This document shows positions 1-5,541 of a stretch of 6,080 bases of DNA, piece by piece. Position numbers and translations under genes: made by a program. A model generated the notes under the pieces. It was not told where the DNA came from. It worked only from the letters and a program-made list of their open reading frames with translations, and made no database searches. Location: the NCBI GenBank assembly GCA_027057985.1, contig JALUTJ010000089.1:1-6080 (forward strand), in the 5' to 3' direction. Origin of the DNA: Chromatiales bacterium. GTDB lineage: Bacteria > Pseudomonadota > Gammaproteobacteria > UBA6429 > Thiohalophilaceae. Positions within the stretch are counted from its first letter, which is position 1, and every line of letters begins with the position of its first letter.

Positions 1-131
1 GGTGAAAAAAGTCGCTATAATTTTTTTTTTTTTTTTATTTTTTAAAAAGCGCTTCATCTTATTATCCATATCTATGTAACTGACTCCGAGTATGACCATC
101 AGGAAGCTGTCAGGTTCAAATTTACATGGAA
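1..131. other. Non-coding left end with long T tract
   Basis: No convincing gene is seen here. The stretch holds 16 consecutive T (21-36), one A, then six more T (38-43), followed by A5 and the 8-base palindrome AAGCGCTT (47-54). It lies downstream of gshA on the minus strand. A weak imperfect hairpin (CTGAC 80-84 with GTCAG 109-113, plus TCC 85-87 with GGA 102-104) is not followed by a U-run in the gshA direction, so I do not call it an intrinsic terminator. A short open frame from position 2 to the TAA at 77-79 reads mostly Phe and Lys and is probably chance. Confidence 0.6.
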
Positions 132-1715
132 TTACAGCTGGCGGGCATAATACCGCTGTAAAAAGGTTGCAAATGGCAATGTATCACTCTCCTCAATCTG
201 CTTTTGCTGCTGCAGTGATTGCTCGCTAAGCTGTTGGTAAAACGCCAGCTGCCTGTCAGATAAATTGCTTTGCATAAATGCCTGGTGATGTTGCTGTGAC
301 ATACGCATGGCATACTGATAAAAACCTTCACCTCGTTCACGCATATCGTCAAGCATCCGAGCCGAAGGCGTACATTCCGGATCAACAATAGCCTGTTGCT
401 GTTTTCTGACGCTATCACTATAAGCCGTGGTGTTATTGGCGTTATCCAGCAACTCGGCAAAGCCCATGAGCTGCTGTAACAGTTCACCTCCCCATTCCTT
501 TATCGACAGGGATGTACCGTTACGTAACAGTTTTAAAGAAGGATCGCGTCCCTGATGGGCACTGAGCATTTCATTGAGATCAATTTCTACCCGACCAACC
601 TCATCAATCATCGGACTTTCATGACAGATGCAGAACAGCATCAATGTTTCGAGAAAATAAAGTTGTTCTTCATCGATACCAAGAGGATGAAAAGCATTGA
701 CATCCAGCGAACGGAGTTCCACGTATTGCACACCCCGGCTGCGAAGCGCATCAATCGGCATTTCATACCTGTTAGTGATCTGTTTGGGACGTACCGTACT
801 GTAATACTCATTCTCAATTTGCAGGATATGGGTATTGAGTTGTTGAAATACCCCATCTACTTCTAGACCAAATTTCTCATATGCCGGACTAGGTGTTTCA
901 ATCGCACACTGCAGGGTTTTGGTATAGGCATGCAAGGAAGAATAATCGGCAACAATACCAACTTCACTTTCTTTATTATTCTGATAACCAATATCCCCCA
1001 TACGCAATGATGTTGCATAGGGCTCGTAATAAGTTGTCTTATTAAAAGGTTTTAATGTGGTTTTCTTTCCCTGTAAAAAAGACATACACACCGCAGGGGA
1101 AGCACCAAAGAGATAAGGAATCAACCAGCCAAAGCGTTGCAGGTTTCGCAGTAAAGCAAAATAAGCTTCGGCAATCGCATCCTGCATATTGTCATTTCTC
1201 TCTTTACCAGCCACTTCGAAAAATAACGGCCAGAAATCTTCTGCAAAAGAATAATTATAGTGTACTCCGGATATTACCTGCATCACACGGCCATAGCGAT
1301 GGCCAAGTCCCCGGCGGTAAACGGTTTTCATGGTGCCAGAATTGGATGAGCCATACTGTGCCAGCGGAATACTGGTTTCACCGGCTACTACACAGGGCAT
1401 ACTGGTGGCCCAGAGTATTTCATTTTCAAGCTGGCGATAGATAAAAGTCTGTGTATCGTGCAGGAAACGCAGCACTTCAGTAATATCATGCGATGGCGGC
1501 GTGACAATCTCCAGCATGGCTTCGGAAAAATCGGTCGTGATATGTGGGTGGGTCAATGCAGAACCGAGACTGGCAGGATGCGGTGTCTGCGCCAGGTTAC
1601 CTTCGTGACTGACCCGCAGGGTTTCCTTTTCCAGCCCAACCCGGCTCTGGCTGAAGGCGGACTTTTCATTACTGGCAGAAAAGGCACGCAGGTATTTTTC
1701 GGCTAATTGGTACAA
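132..1715 (-). CDS. gshA: Glutamate-cysteine ligase (gamma-glutamylcysteine synthetase)
   Basis: Catalyses the ATP-dependent joining of L-glutamate and L-cysteine to gamma-glutamylcysteine, the first and usually rate-limiting step of glutathione synthesis, in the cytosol. The 527-residue product is close to the 518 of E. coli GshA and matches it along its length as I recall that sequence. Visible signatures are GLEKETLR (27-34), ITTDFSEAMLEIVT (59-72), SGVHYNYSF (149-157), YLFGASPAVC (201-210), QIENEYY (299-305), RPKQ (309-312) and YVELRSLDVNAF (331-342). The C-terminus has a Gln-rich helical stretch (about 485-507) before the family-typical DTLPFATFLQ (511-520). The start is TTG: an in-frame TGA lies eight codons upstream with no other start codon between, and AGGA precedes the TTG by 10 bases. 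E. coli gshA is also known to start with TTG. The gene follows the HIT-family gene after 150 bases, so it may have its own promoter. The second glutathione gene, gshB, is not in the window. Confidence 0.97.
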   Translation of the reverse strand: MYQLAEKYLRAFSASNEKSAFSQSRVGLEKETLRVSHEGNLAQTPHPASLGSALTHPHITTDFSEAMLEIVTPPSHDITEVLRFLHDTQTFIYRQLENEILWATSMPCVVAGETSIPLAQYGSSNSGTMKTVYRRGLGHRYGRVMQVISGVHYNYSFAEDFWPLFFEVAGKERNDNMQDAIAEAYFALLRNLQRFGWLIPYLFGASPAVCMSFLQGKKTTLKPFNKTTYYEPYATSLRMGDIGYQNNKESEVGIVADYSSLHAYTKTLQCAIETPSPAYEKFGLEVDGVFQQLNTHILQIENEYYSTVRPKQITNRYEMPIDALRSRGVQYVELRSLDVNAFHPLGIDEEQLYFLETLMLFCICHESPMIDEVGRVEIDLNEMLSAHQGRDPSLKLLRNGTSLSIKEWGGELLQQLMGFAELLDNANNTTAYSDSVRKQQQAIVDPECTPSARMLDDMRERGEGFYQYAMRMSQQHHQAFMQSNLSDRQLAFYQQLSEQSLQQQKQIEESDTLPFATFLQRYYARQL

Positions 1716-1821
1716 ACTTGTTAAATCCTGTTTTCACGCAAGGGCGGGATCATACTTCAGATTGACCGGCCAGTGCAGGAATGAGTTCAATAATTTTTCA
1801 TCTCTTTGCGGCCGGGAGCCG

Positions 1822-1827
1822 ATTATA
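1822..1827 (-). promoter_or_regulatory. Possible -10 box of a gshA promoter
   Basis: The 150-base gap between the HIT-family gene and gshA holds a perfect TATAAT on the minus strand, about 107 bases before the gshA TTG. No good -35 box lies 16-18 bases upstream (the hexamer at 17 is TGGTGT), so the site is only a candidate. The motif sits in ATTATAAT, which also gives TATAAT on the plus strand, so a chance AT-rich match is possible. The predicted leader would contain a GC-rich patch (ACTGGCCGGT, nearly self-complementary), but I see no convincing riboswitch or attenuator. Confidence 0.3.
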
Positions 1828-1865
1828 ATGAGAATCGTGCCTTTACACCATGCCAGTTGCTAACT

Positions 1866-2903
1866 TTATCCTGCAAGTTGTAACTTATTGAACTCGTTAA
1901 TAATTTCATCTGCACCAAGCGACTGGAAAGTATCATGACTCGCGGTCATGATGCCGCCGGCCAGTTCATACCAGGAAAAACCACTGGTCCAGTCTGCATG
2001 CGTATAACTGCCCTGCATTTTTCGCGGAAAACAGTAAACACCGCCGGGAAAATACAACAGGTTAAAAGCCGTGTTGCTTTGTTGCAGTTCATCGATGTAC
2101 TCCAGGCTCTGTACTGGATCAGAAAAAGCCATACAGGCAGACGGGTAATCCCAGTCACCACCATTATGTTTCCATTTGCGATTCATGGCTGGTAGAGATG
2201 TTTCCCTGGCAAATAACTGGAAATGCAGGTGGTTGACGGAAGAAAAAGCACCACGAGAATTATAACCCGCACCAATTCCCTCAACCCTGTTACCGCTACT
2301 TTCGAGTAACTGCCATATCAAATGGTGATGTTTTTCCTGTATATACTGCGGATGATTCTGCTCACGCTCAGGCACCAGCAAGGTATGGTAATGTGTAAAA
2401 GGATACTTGTTATAAAAAAGTGATATCGATTGATCATAAAAATCACCCTGCCACAACATTTCTTTTGCCAGAAAGGGCTTGTTGAAATTAAACGCAGCAG
2501 CAGAATAGTCACTATAGATGGTTTCAATTTTTTCCTTACTGATGCGTGCCGGGCGAAAACCACGAACATGGTTAAACTGGATTTCCCAGTCATCTTCGTT
2601 ACGGAATAGCGTGGTTTGCAGGTTTTCAAAGCCAACACAAAATATTTTCAGAAATACCAGCAGATCTTCTTCGACTTCCCTGACCTGTTTCCCGCTACGA
2701 AAGGCTTCGCAATAAAGAGAGGACAGCCTGTTAAAGTTTTCAAGCAGGGTATCACGAGCCTGTTGATAGATAGCCGGATCAAAGCTGGCATTGGCAAGGG
2801 CCAGGATAAATGTTCCCAGCCCATCATCCTTTGCCAGTCGTAGGAGCCCCTGGTTAAAAACTTGCTGTAAAGCCTGTTTTGAAGAAAAAATATCTTTACT
2901 CAC
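1866..2903 (-). CDS. HIT/GalT-superfamily protein, GDP-sugar phosphorylase-like
   Basis: A 345-residue protein with the histidine-triad signature of the GalT branch: GYNSRGAFSSVNHLHFQ (213-229), where H225-L-H227-F-Q229 corresponds to the HPHGQ site of galactose-1-phosphate uridylyltransferase. H227 is the expected nucleophile by analogy. The string G(Y/F)NS-GAF-(I/V)NHLH resembles plant GDP-L-galactose phosphorylase (VTC2) and animal GDP-D-glucose phosphorylase (GDPGP1) from memory. FNFNKPF (138-144), the strand YPFTHYHTLLVPE (167-179) and C-terminal YELAGGIM (312-319) also fit that fold. Enzymes of this group transfer the GMP moiety of a GDP-hexose to phosphate, releasing a hexose-1-phosphate. 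The substrate here is unknown. The N-terminal 120 residues, with a helical look, are not recognised. The start is GTG, inside the trmO stop (GTGAGTAA, 8-base overlap). An in-frame TAG four codons upstream rules out an earlier start, and the nearest AGG is 12 bases away, so translation probably depends on coupling to trmO. Confidence 0.8.
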   Translation of the reverse strand: MSKDIFSSKQALQQVFNQGLLRLAKDDGLGTFILALANASFDPAIYQQARDTLLENFNRLSSLYCEAFRSGKQVREVEEDLLVFLKIFCVGFENLQTTLFRNEDDWEIQFNHVRGFRPARISKEKIETIYSDYSAAAFNFNKPFLAKEMLWQGDFYDQSISLFYNKYPFTHYHTLLVPEREQNHPQYIQEKHHHLIWQLLESSGNRVEGIGAGYNSRGAFSSVNHLHFQLFARETSLPAMNRKWKHNGGDWDYPSACMAFSDPVQSLEYIDELQQSNTAFNLLYFPGGVYCFPRKMQGSYTHADWTSGFSWYELAGGIMTASHDTFQSLGADEIINEFNKLQLAG

Positions 2904-3618
2904 GTGTCTTTTCTACCTGTTTCTCAATTTGTGTGACAAGTACCTGCTCGGCTTCGACCTGCCAGTGAATATCATAATCATAAAGCTGCATCACATATTC
3001 ATGCCTTGATGTTTTTCGCTCCTGATAGGCCGGTCGTGGATCAAGCTCCAGTACCTGTGTCAATATTGTTTCAAAGTGGGGATAAGCCTGGAGACAATCG
3101 AACAACTGTTTTTTTGCAGCTTGCGAAAACTGTACCTTGAACTTTTTCCCTGGTTTGATACCGGCATAGCCCGCCTCGGCATCGACGATGGCATCAGCAT
3201 AGGGGACATAAGGTTTGATATCCAGTACTGGAGTACCATCGAGCAGATCTGCCCCGCTGACATGCAGAATAATAGAAGATTGTTTTTTTTCGATACGTTC
3301 GAGTTTTACCACAGAAAGACCAACCGGGTTTGGCCGAAACATGGAACGACTGGCGAAGACACCAATACGCTGATTACCACCGAGTCTTGGCGGCCTGACC
3401 GAAGGTTTCCACTGGTAATCTTTAAGTCCGTGAAAAACAAAAATCACCCAGAGATGGGAAAATGTCTGCAGTTGCCGAAATGCGGTTTCATCTGCAAACT
3501 CAGGTGCAATCTCGATTTGTGCTTCACTTGCAACCAGACCCGGCTGGCGTGGAATGCCAAACTTATCGGTAAAGCAGGAATGCACCGTGGCAATGGTCTG
3601 AAACGCATACTGCTTCAT
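2896..3618 (-). CDS. trmO: tRNA (N6-threonylcarbamoyladenosine37-N6)-methyltransferase TrmO
   Basis: TrmO (older names YaeB, TsaA, VirR-like) uses S-adenosylmethionine to N6-methylate t6A37, giving m6t6A next to the anticodon of certain threonine tRNAs, which slightly improves decoding. The 240-residue length is usual for the family, which has a single beta-barrel SAM-binding domain rather than a Rossmann fold. Signatures seen are HSCFTDKFGIPRQPGL (13-28), HLW (55-57), RPPRLGG (75-81), GVFASRSMFRPNPVGLS (86-102), DLLDGTPVLDIKPYVPYAD (124-142) and the C-terminal DPRPAY (193-198). The ATG lies one base after the zapE TAG and has no recognisable Shine-Dalgarno sequence, which points to coupling with zapE. 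Its 3' end overlaps the next gene by 8 bases. Identification is firm. The last 30 residues (212-240) are rich in charged residues and Gln and look less conserved. Confidence 0.95.
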   Translation of the reverse strand: MKQYAFQTIATVHSCFTDKFGIPRQPGLVASEAQIEIAPEFADETAFRQLQTFSHLWVIFVFHGLKDYQWKPSVRPPRLGGNQRIGVFASRSMFRPNPVGLSVVKLERIEKKQSSIILHVSGADLLDGTPVLDIKPYVPYADAIVDAEAGYAGIKPGKKFKVQFSQAAKKQLFDCLQAYPHFETILTQVLELDPRPAYQERKTSRHEYVMQLYDYDIHWQVEAEQVLVTQIEKQVEKTRE

Positions 3619-3619
3619 A

Positions 3620-4747
3620 CTATGACTGGCTATTATGGGTGCGCACGGTGCCGGAAGGATTATGAGCCAGCTTCAGGTACTTGTCCGCGCCCATCTCGGC
3701 AAGGCGACTGATAGTCCGTTCAAAAGCAAACTGCAGTCTTTTCCCCTGGTACAGGTCTTTTGCTTCGGCTTCTGCACTGGCTAGAAACTTGACGTTATGA
3801 TCATATATCGCATCGATAAGATGGATAAAACGTTTTGCCGCCGAATCATCTTTTTCTGTCATCACCGGTATATTGCTCAGTAACACGGTCTGAAACCGTT
3901 CTGCAATTTCAATATAGTCATGCGCAGAACGAGCAGTCTGACACAGCTCATAAAAATCAAACCAGACCACATCATCTGCACAGCGCAGGTATTTTATTTC
4001 CCGGTTATTTATTTCAATACTGCGGTCGGTTTTGGCCTTGCACGGTGCCAGTTCCAGAAACTTGTAGGAAAGAAAATCTTCACCTGCCTGTTTATTATTA
4101 CTGTCCGGCAAAACAAAGAAGTGTTCTCCCTTGTGCAGGATATTAAAGCGGTAGTCATTACCTTCGCCGAGGTCAAACTCCTCGGTATTTTCTTTTAACA
4201 ACTCGATAGCATACATAAAGCGTTCACGCTGCAGGCCGTTTTTGTAAAGGTTTTCAATGGCAATATTCGAGGTCGCAACCAGGGTAATGCCTTCATCAAA
4301 CATGGCTTTGAGAAGGCCTGCCAGCAGCATCGCATCGGCAATATCATGTACGTGGAATTCATCCAGGCATAGAACCTGTATTCTATCGGCAAGCTGTTTT
4401 GCAATAATGCTCAGGGGATCGGGTGAACGAGGCAGGTCCTCAAGCTGCTGATGTATATCCAGCATAAAGCGATGAAAATGAACCCGGTGTTTCCTTTTAC
4501 CTGGCAGGCATTCATAGAAAGAGTCCATCAGGTAAGTTTTACCACGCCCGGTACCACCCCAGAGATAAAGGCCTTTGACCAGCTTTTTATTATTCAGCAG
4601 ACGGGAGAAGAATCCCTTTTTTTTCTCTGCCTCGATATTTAACTCGGAAAAGACCCGCTGTATATGCTGCACCGCCTGCCACTGCATGTCATCAGAACGG
4701 ATTTTTCTTTGTTGCAAATCAAACTGGTAACGCTGCAGTGGTGTCAT
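3620..4747 (-). CDS. zapE: Cell division protein ZapE (AFG1-like ATPase)
   Basis: ZapE (YhcM) is a P-loop ATPase of the AFG1/LACE1 family. In E. coli it associates with the Z-ring and affects FtsZ polymer stability late in constriction, under stress or low oxygen. This 375-residue protein is the same size as E. coli ZapE and matches it throughout from memory: GLYLWGGTGRGKTYLMDSFY (59-78) with Walker A GGTGRGKT (64-71), HRVHFHRFMLDIHQQL (87-102), Walker B VLCLDEFHVHD (125-135, D129 E130), sensor region LVATSN (156-161), GLQRERF (171-177, candidate arginine finger) and the C-terminal YQGKRLQFAFERTISRL (333-349). The ATG is preceded by GGA at 8 bases, within the end of the CDGSH gene, whose stop is 5 bases upstream. 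A run of eight A (4617-4624 on the plus strand as T) in the variable linker before Walker A forms an in-phase A AAA AAG heptamer. No membrane segment is seen. Confidence 0.96.
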   Translation of the reverse strand: MTPLQRYQFDLQQRKIRSDDMQWQAVQHIQRVFSELNIEAEKKKGFFSRLLNNKKLVKGLYLWGGTGRGKTYLMDSFYECLPGKRKHRVHFHRFMLDIHQQLEDLPRSPDPLSIIAKQLADRIQVLCLDEFHVHDIADAMLLAGLLKAMFDEGITLVATSNIAIENLYKNGLQRERFMYAIELLKENTEEFDLGEGNDYRFNILHKGEHFFVLPDSNNKQAGEDFLSYKFLELAPCKAKTDRSIEINNREIKYLRCADDVVWFDFYELCQTARSAHDYIEIAERFQTVLLSNIPVMTEKDDSAAKRFIHLIDAIYDHNVKFLASAEAEAKDLYQGKRLQFAFERTISRLAEMGADKYLKLAHNPSGTVRTHNSQS

Positions 4748-4752
4748 TAATT

Positions 4753-5202
4753 TTATCCGCTAAAACCATACTTCTTATGCTTTGCATCACAGAAGGGTTT
4801 GTTTTCAGAATGGCCACAGCGACAAAGTGCACCCCGGCTACGAGTAGTAACACTTTTACCATCACGACTAAAAATAGTAACCGGTCCTTTGAAGCTGTAC
4901 ATCGCGTTTTCTTTTACCGTGATCACCAGCTCACCTTGCTGGCCACGGATATCTTCTTCTCGTGCATCGCTAAAATGCTGCGTTGCGACTACGGCCTGTT
5001 TTTTATGGCTGCCATCACAGAAGGGCTTGTTGGCAGAATGTCCACAGCGACAAAGGGCAAATTCCCTGTCTTTGAGAATAATATTACCTTCGGCATCCTG
5101 CAGGGTGATTTCACTATCACCTTTACAGATCAATGGCCCATCTGGCCGCACCATAATGGAATTACCCGGATAAACCGGCTTTGGTACTTTTGTTTCACTC
5201 AA
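4753..5202 (-). CDS. Tandem CDGSH iron-sulfur domain protein
   Basis: A 149-residue protein with two CDGSH (mitoNEET-type) motifs, each expected to bind a 2Fe-2S cluster with three Cys and one His. Motif 1 is CRCGHSANKPFCDGSH (51-66; C51, C53, C62, H66). Motif 2 is CRCGHSENKPFCDAKH (127-142; C127, C129, C138, H142), a CDAKH variant that keeps all four ligands. The motifs are 76 residues apart and each follows a short beta-rich GP(L/V) segment, so the protein looks like an internal duplication. There is no signal peptide or membrane helix, so it is likely cytosolic. Such proteins are thought to act in electron transfer or cluster handling; the bacterial role is not settled. I chose the TTG at 5202 because AAGAGGA precedes it by 9 bases and the resulting N-terminus (SETKVPKPVYPG) looks natural. 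A TTG at 5241 would add 13 residues but has no ribosome binding site. It is probably the first gene of the minus-strand operon with zapE. Confidence 0.9.
   Translation of the reverse strand: MSETKVPKPVYPGNSIMVRPDGPLICKGDSEITLQDAEGNIILKDREFALCRCGHSANKPFCDGSHKKQAVVATQHFSDAREEDIRGQQGELVITVKENAMYSFKGPVTIFSRDGKSVTTRSRGALCRCGHSENKPFCDAKHKKYGFSG
4785..5058 (-). repeat. Direct repeat encoding the two CDGSH motifs
   Basis: Two 46-base copies, 4785-4830 and 5013-5058, differ at 5 positions (41 of 46 identical by hand comparison) and are offset by 228 bases, exactly 76 codons. They encode the two CDGSH motifs of the same gene. The flanking sequence is much less similar, so the similarity is centred on the metal-binding loop. 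Confidence 0.8.
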
Positions 5203-5211
5203 GACAGCTTT

Positions 5212-5218
5212 TCCTCTT
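5212..5218 (-). promoter_or_regulatory. Ribosome binding site deciding the CDGSH start
   Basis: AAGAGGA on the minus strand, 9 bases before the TTG at 5202-5200. It is the only strong Shine-Dalgarno match near the 5' end of this gene and lies inside the longer open frame that begins at TTG 5241, so it favours the shorter protein. Confidence 0.6.
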
Positions 5219-5302
5219 ACTTTTTTAAAATGCTGTTCCAAATTATGGTAGATAAAATATTCTAAATAGCTAAGTTAATCACAAGCAGGAATACGACTAT
5301 TA

Positions 5303-5376
5303 CCAATCAAGACACGCCGTAAATACATCCCTGTAGGCTCGGGGCCGCTATCCCTGCGGCCCACGGTCTTGATTGG
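5303..5376. repeat. Palindromic intergenic element (REP/ERIC/MITE-like)
   Basis: A 74-base element bounded by a perfect 11-base inverted repeat, CCAATCAAGAC (5303-5313) and GTCTTGATTGG (5366-5376). Inside, CCGT (5317-5320) can pair with ACGG (5363-5366) as an alternative extension. There are two inner hairpins: TACA-tccc-TGTA (5324-5335) and GGGCCGC-tatccct-GCGGCCC (5342-5362). Both expose the same ATCCCT (5327-5332 and 5350-5355), so the folded form is a forked, cloverleaf-like structure. From memory, similar-looking elements occur between genes in other gammaproteobacteria, but I cannot name this one. No clear target-site duplication is seen. It lies upstream of both flanking genes, so a shared 3' terminator role is unlikely. 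Confidence 0.8.
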
Positions 5377-5421
5377 CAACAGTCTCCTCCCCACTAAATC
5401 ACTATGTTAGTACAAATTCTC

Positions 5422-5443
5422 CAGCTATTTGGAACAGCTATTT
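5422..5443 (+). repeat. Short direct repeat CAGCTATTT, two copies
   Basis: CAGCTATTT occurs at 5422-5430 and 5435-5443, a 13-base period with GGAA between. The second copy extends to AGCTATTTAG (5436-5445), whose exact inverse, CTAAATAGCT, lies at 5262-5271 on the other side of the palindromic element, just upstream of the CDGSH gene. They could be operator half-sites shared by the two divergent promoters, but in AT-rich DNA chance is also likely. Confidence 0.35.
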
Positions 5444-5450
5444 AGATGAC

Positions 5451-5479
5451 TTAAACTATTATAGACACTACACTATACT
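5451..5479 (+). promoter_or_regulatory. Candidate promoter of the patatin-like gene
   Basis: TTAAAC (5451-5456) and TATACT (5474-5479) are spaced by 17 bases. The -10 box matches consensus at five of six positions and the -35 at only three. Initiation would give a leader of about 55 bases before the GTG at 5542. The surrounding sequence is very AT-rich, so other placements are possible. Confidence 0.35.
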
Positions 5480-5541
5480 AAATTATATAAAATCGACAAG
5501 GATATCTTCTGCACAAAGGCAGGCTTTAGTCAGGGGGCATA

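Larger units (their letters stand above)
5203..5541. other. Divergent intergenic region
   Basis: About 340 bases separate the CDGSH gene (leftward) from the patatin-like gene (rightward). Both flanks are AT-rich and should hold divergent promoters. The centre holds a GC-rich palindromic element (5303-5376). On the leftward side TAGAAT (minus strand, 5260-5265) could be a -10 box, but I see no good -35. I see no credible protein-coding frame; a 65-codon plus-strand frame across the palindrome has no recognisable domain. Confidence 0.6.

Noticed and set aside
2..79. Short plus-strand peptide beginning GTG at position 2
   Set aside because: The 25 codons are mostly Phe and Lys because of the T tract; no ribosome binding site is visible and no domain can be recognised.
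80..113. Possible terminator hairpin after gshA
   Set aside because: The stem is interrupted by a four-base bulge and no U-run follows in the direction of gshA transcription; the T tract at 21-43 reads as A on that strand.
3283..3290. Eight-A run in trmO as a second slippery site
   Set aside because: The in-frame heptamer is A AAA AAA, with no Shine-Dalgarno-like sequence or hairpin noticed around it; likely just Lys codons.
3076..3711. Plus-strand open frame of 211 codons opposite trmO
   Set aside because: It is fully antisense to a firmly identified trmO and the end of zapE, with no domain signature; a shadow frame.
5203..5241. 13-residue N-terminal extension of the CDGSH protein from TTG 5241
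   Set aside because: No Shine-Dalgarno precedes that TTG, while a strong AAGAGGA precedes the TTG at 5202.
4738..5265. Plus-strand open frame of 175 codons opposite the CDGSH gene
   Set aside because: It is the antisense of a protein with two intact metal-binding motifs, and its repeated segments come only from the direct repeat on the other strand.
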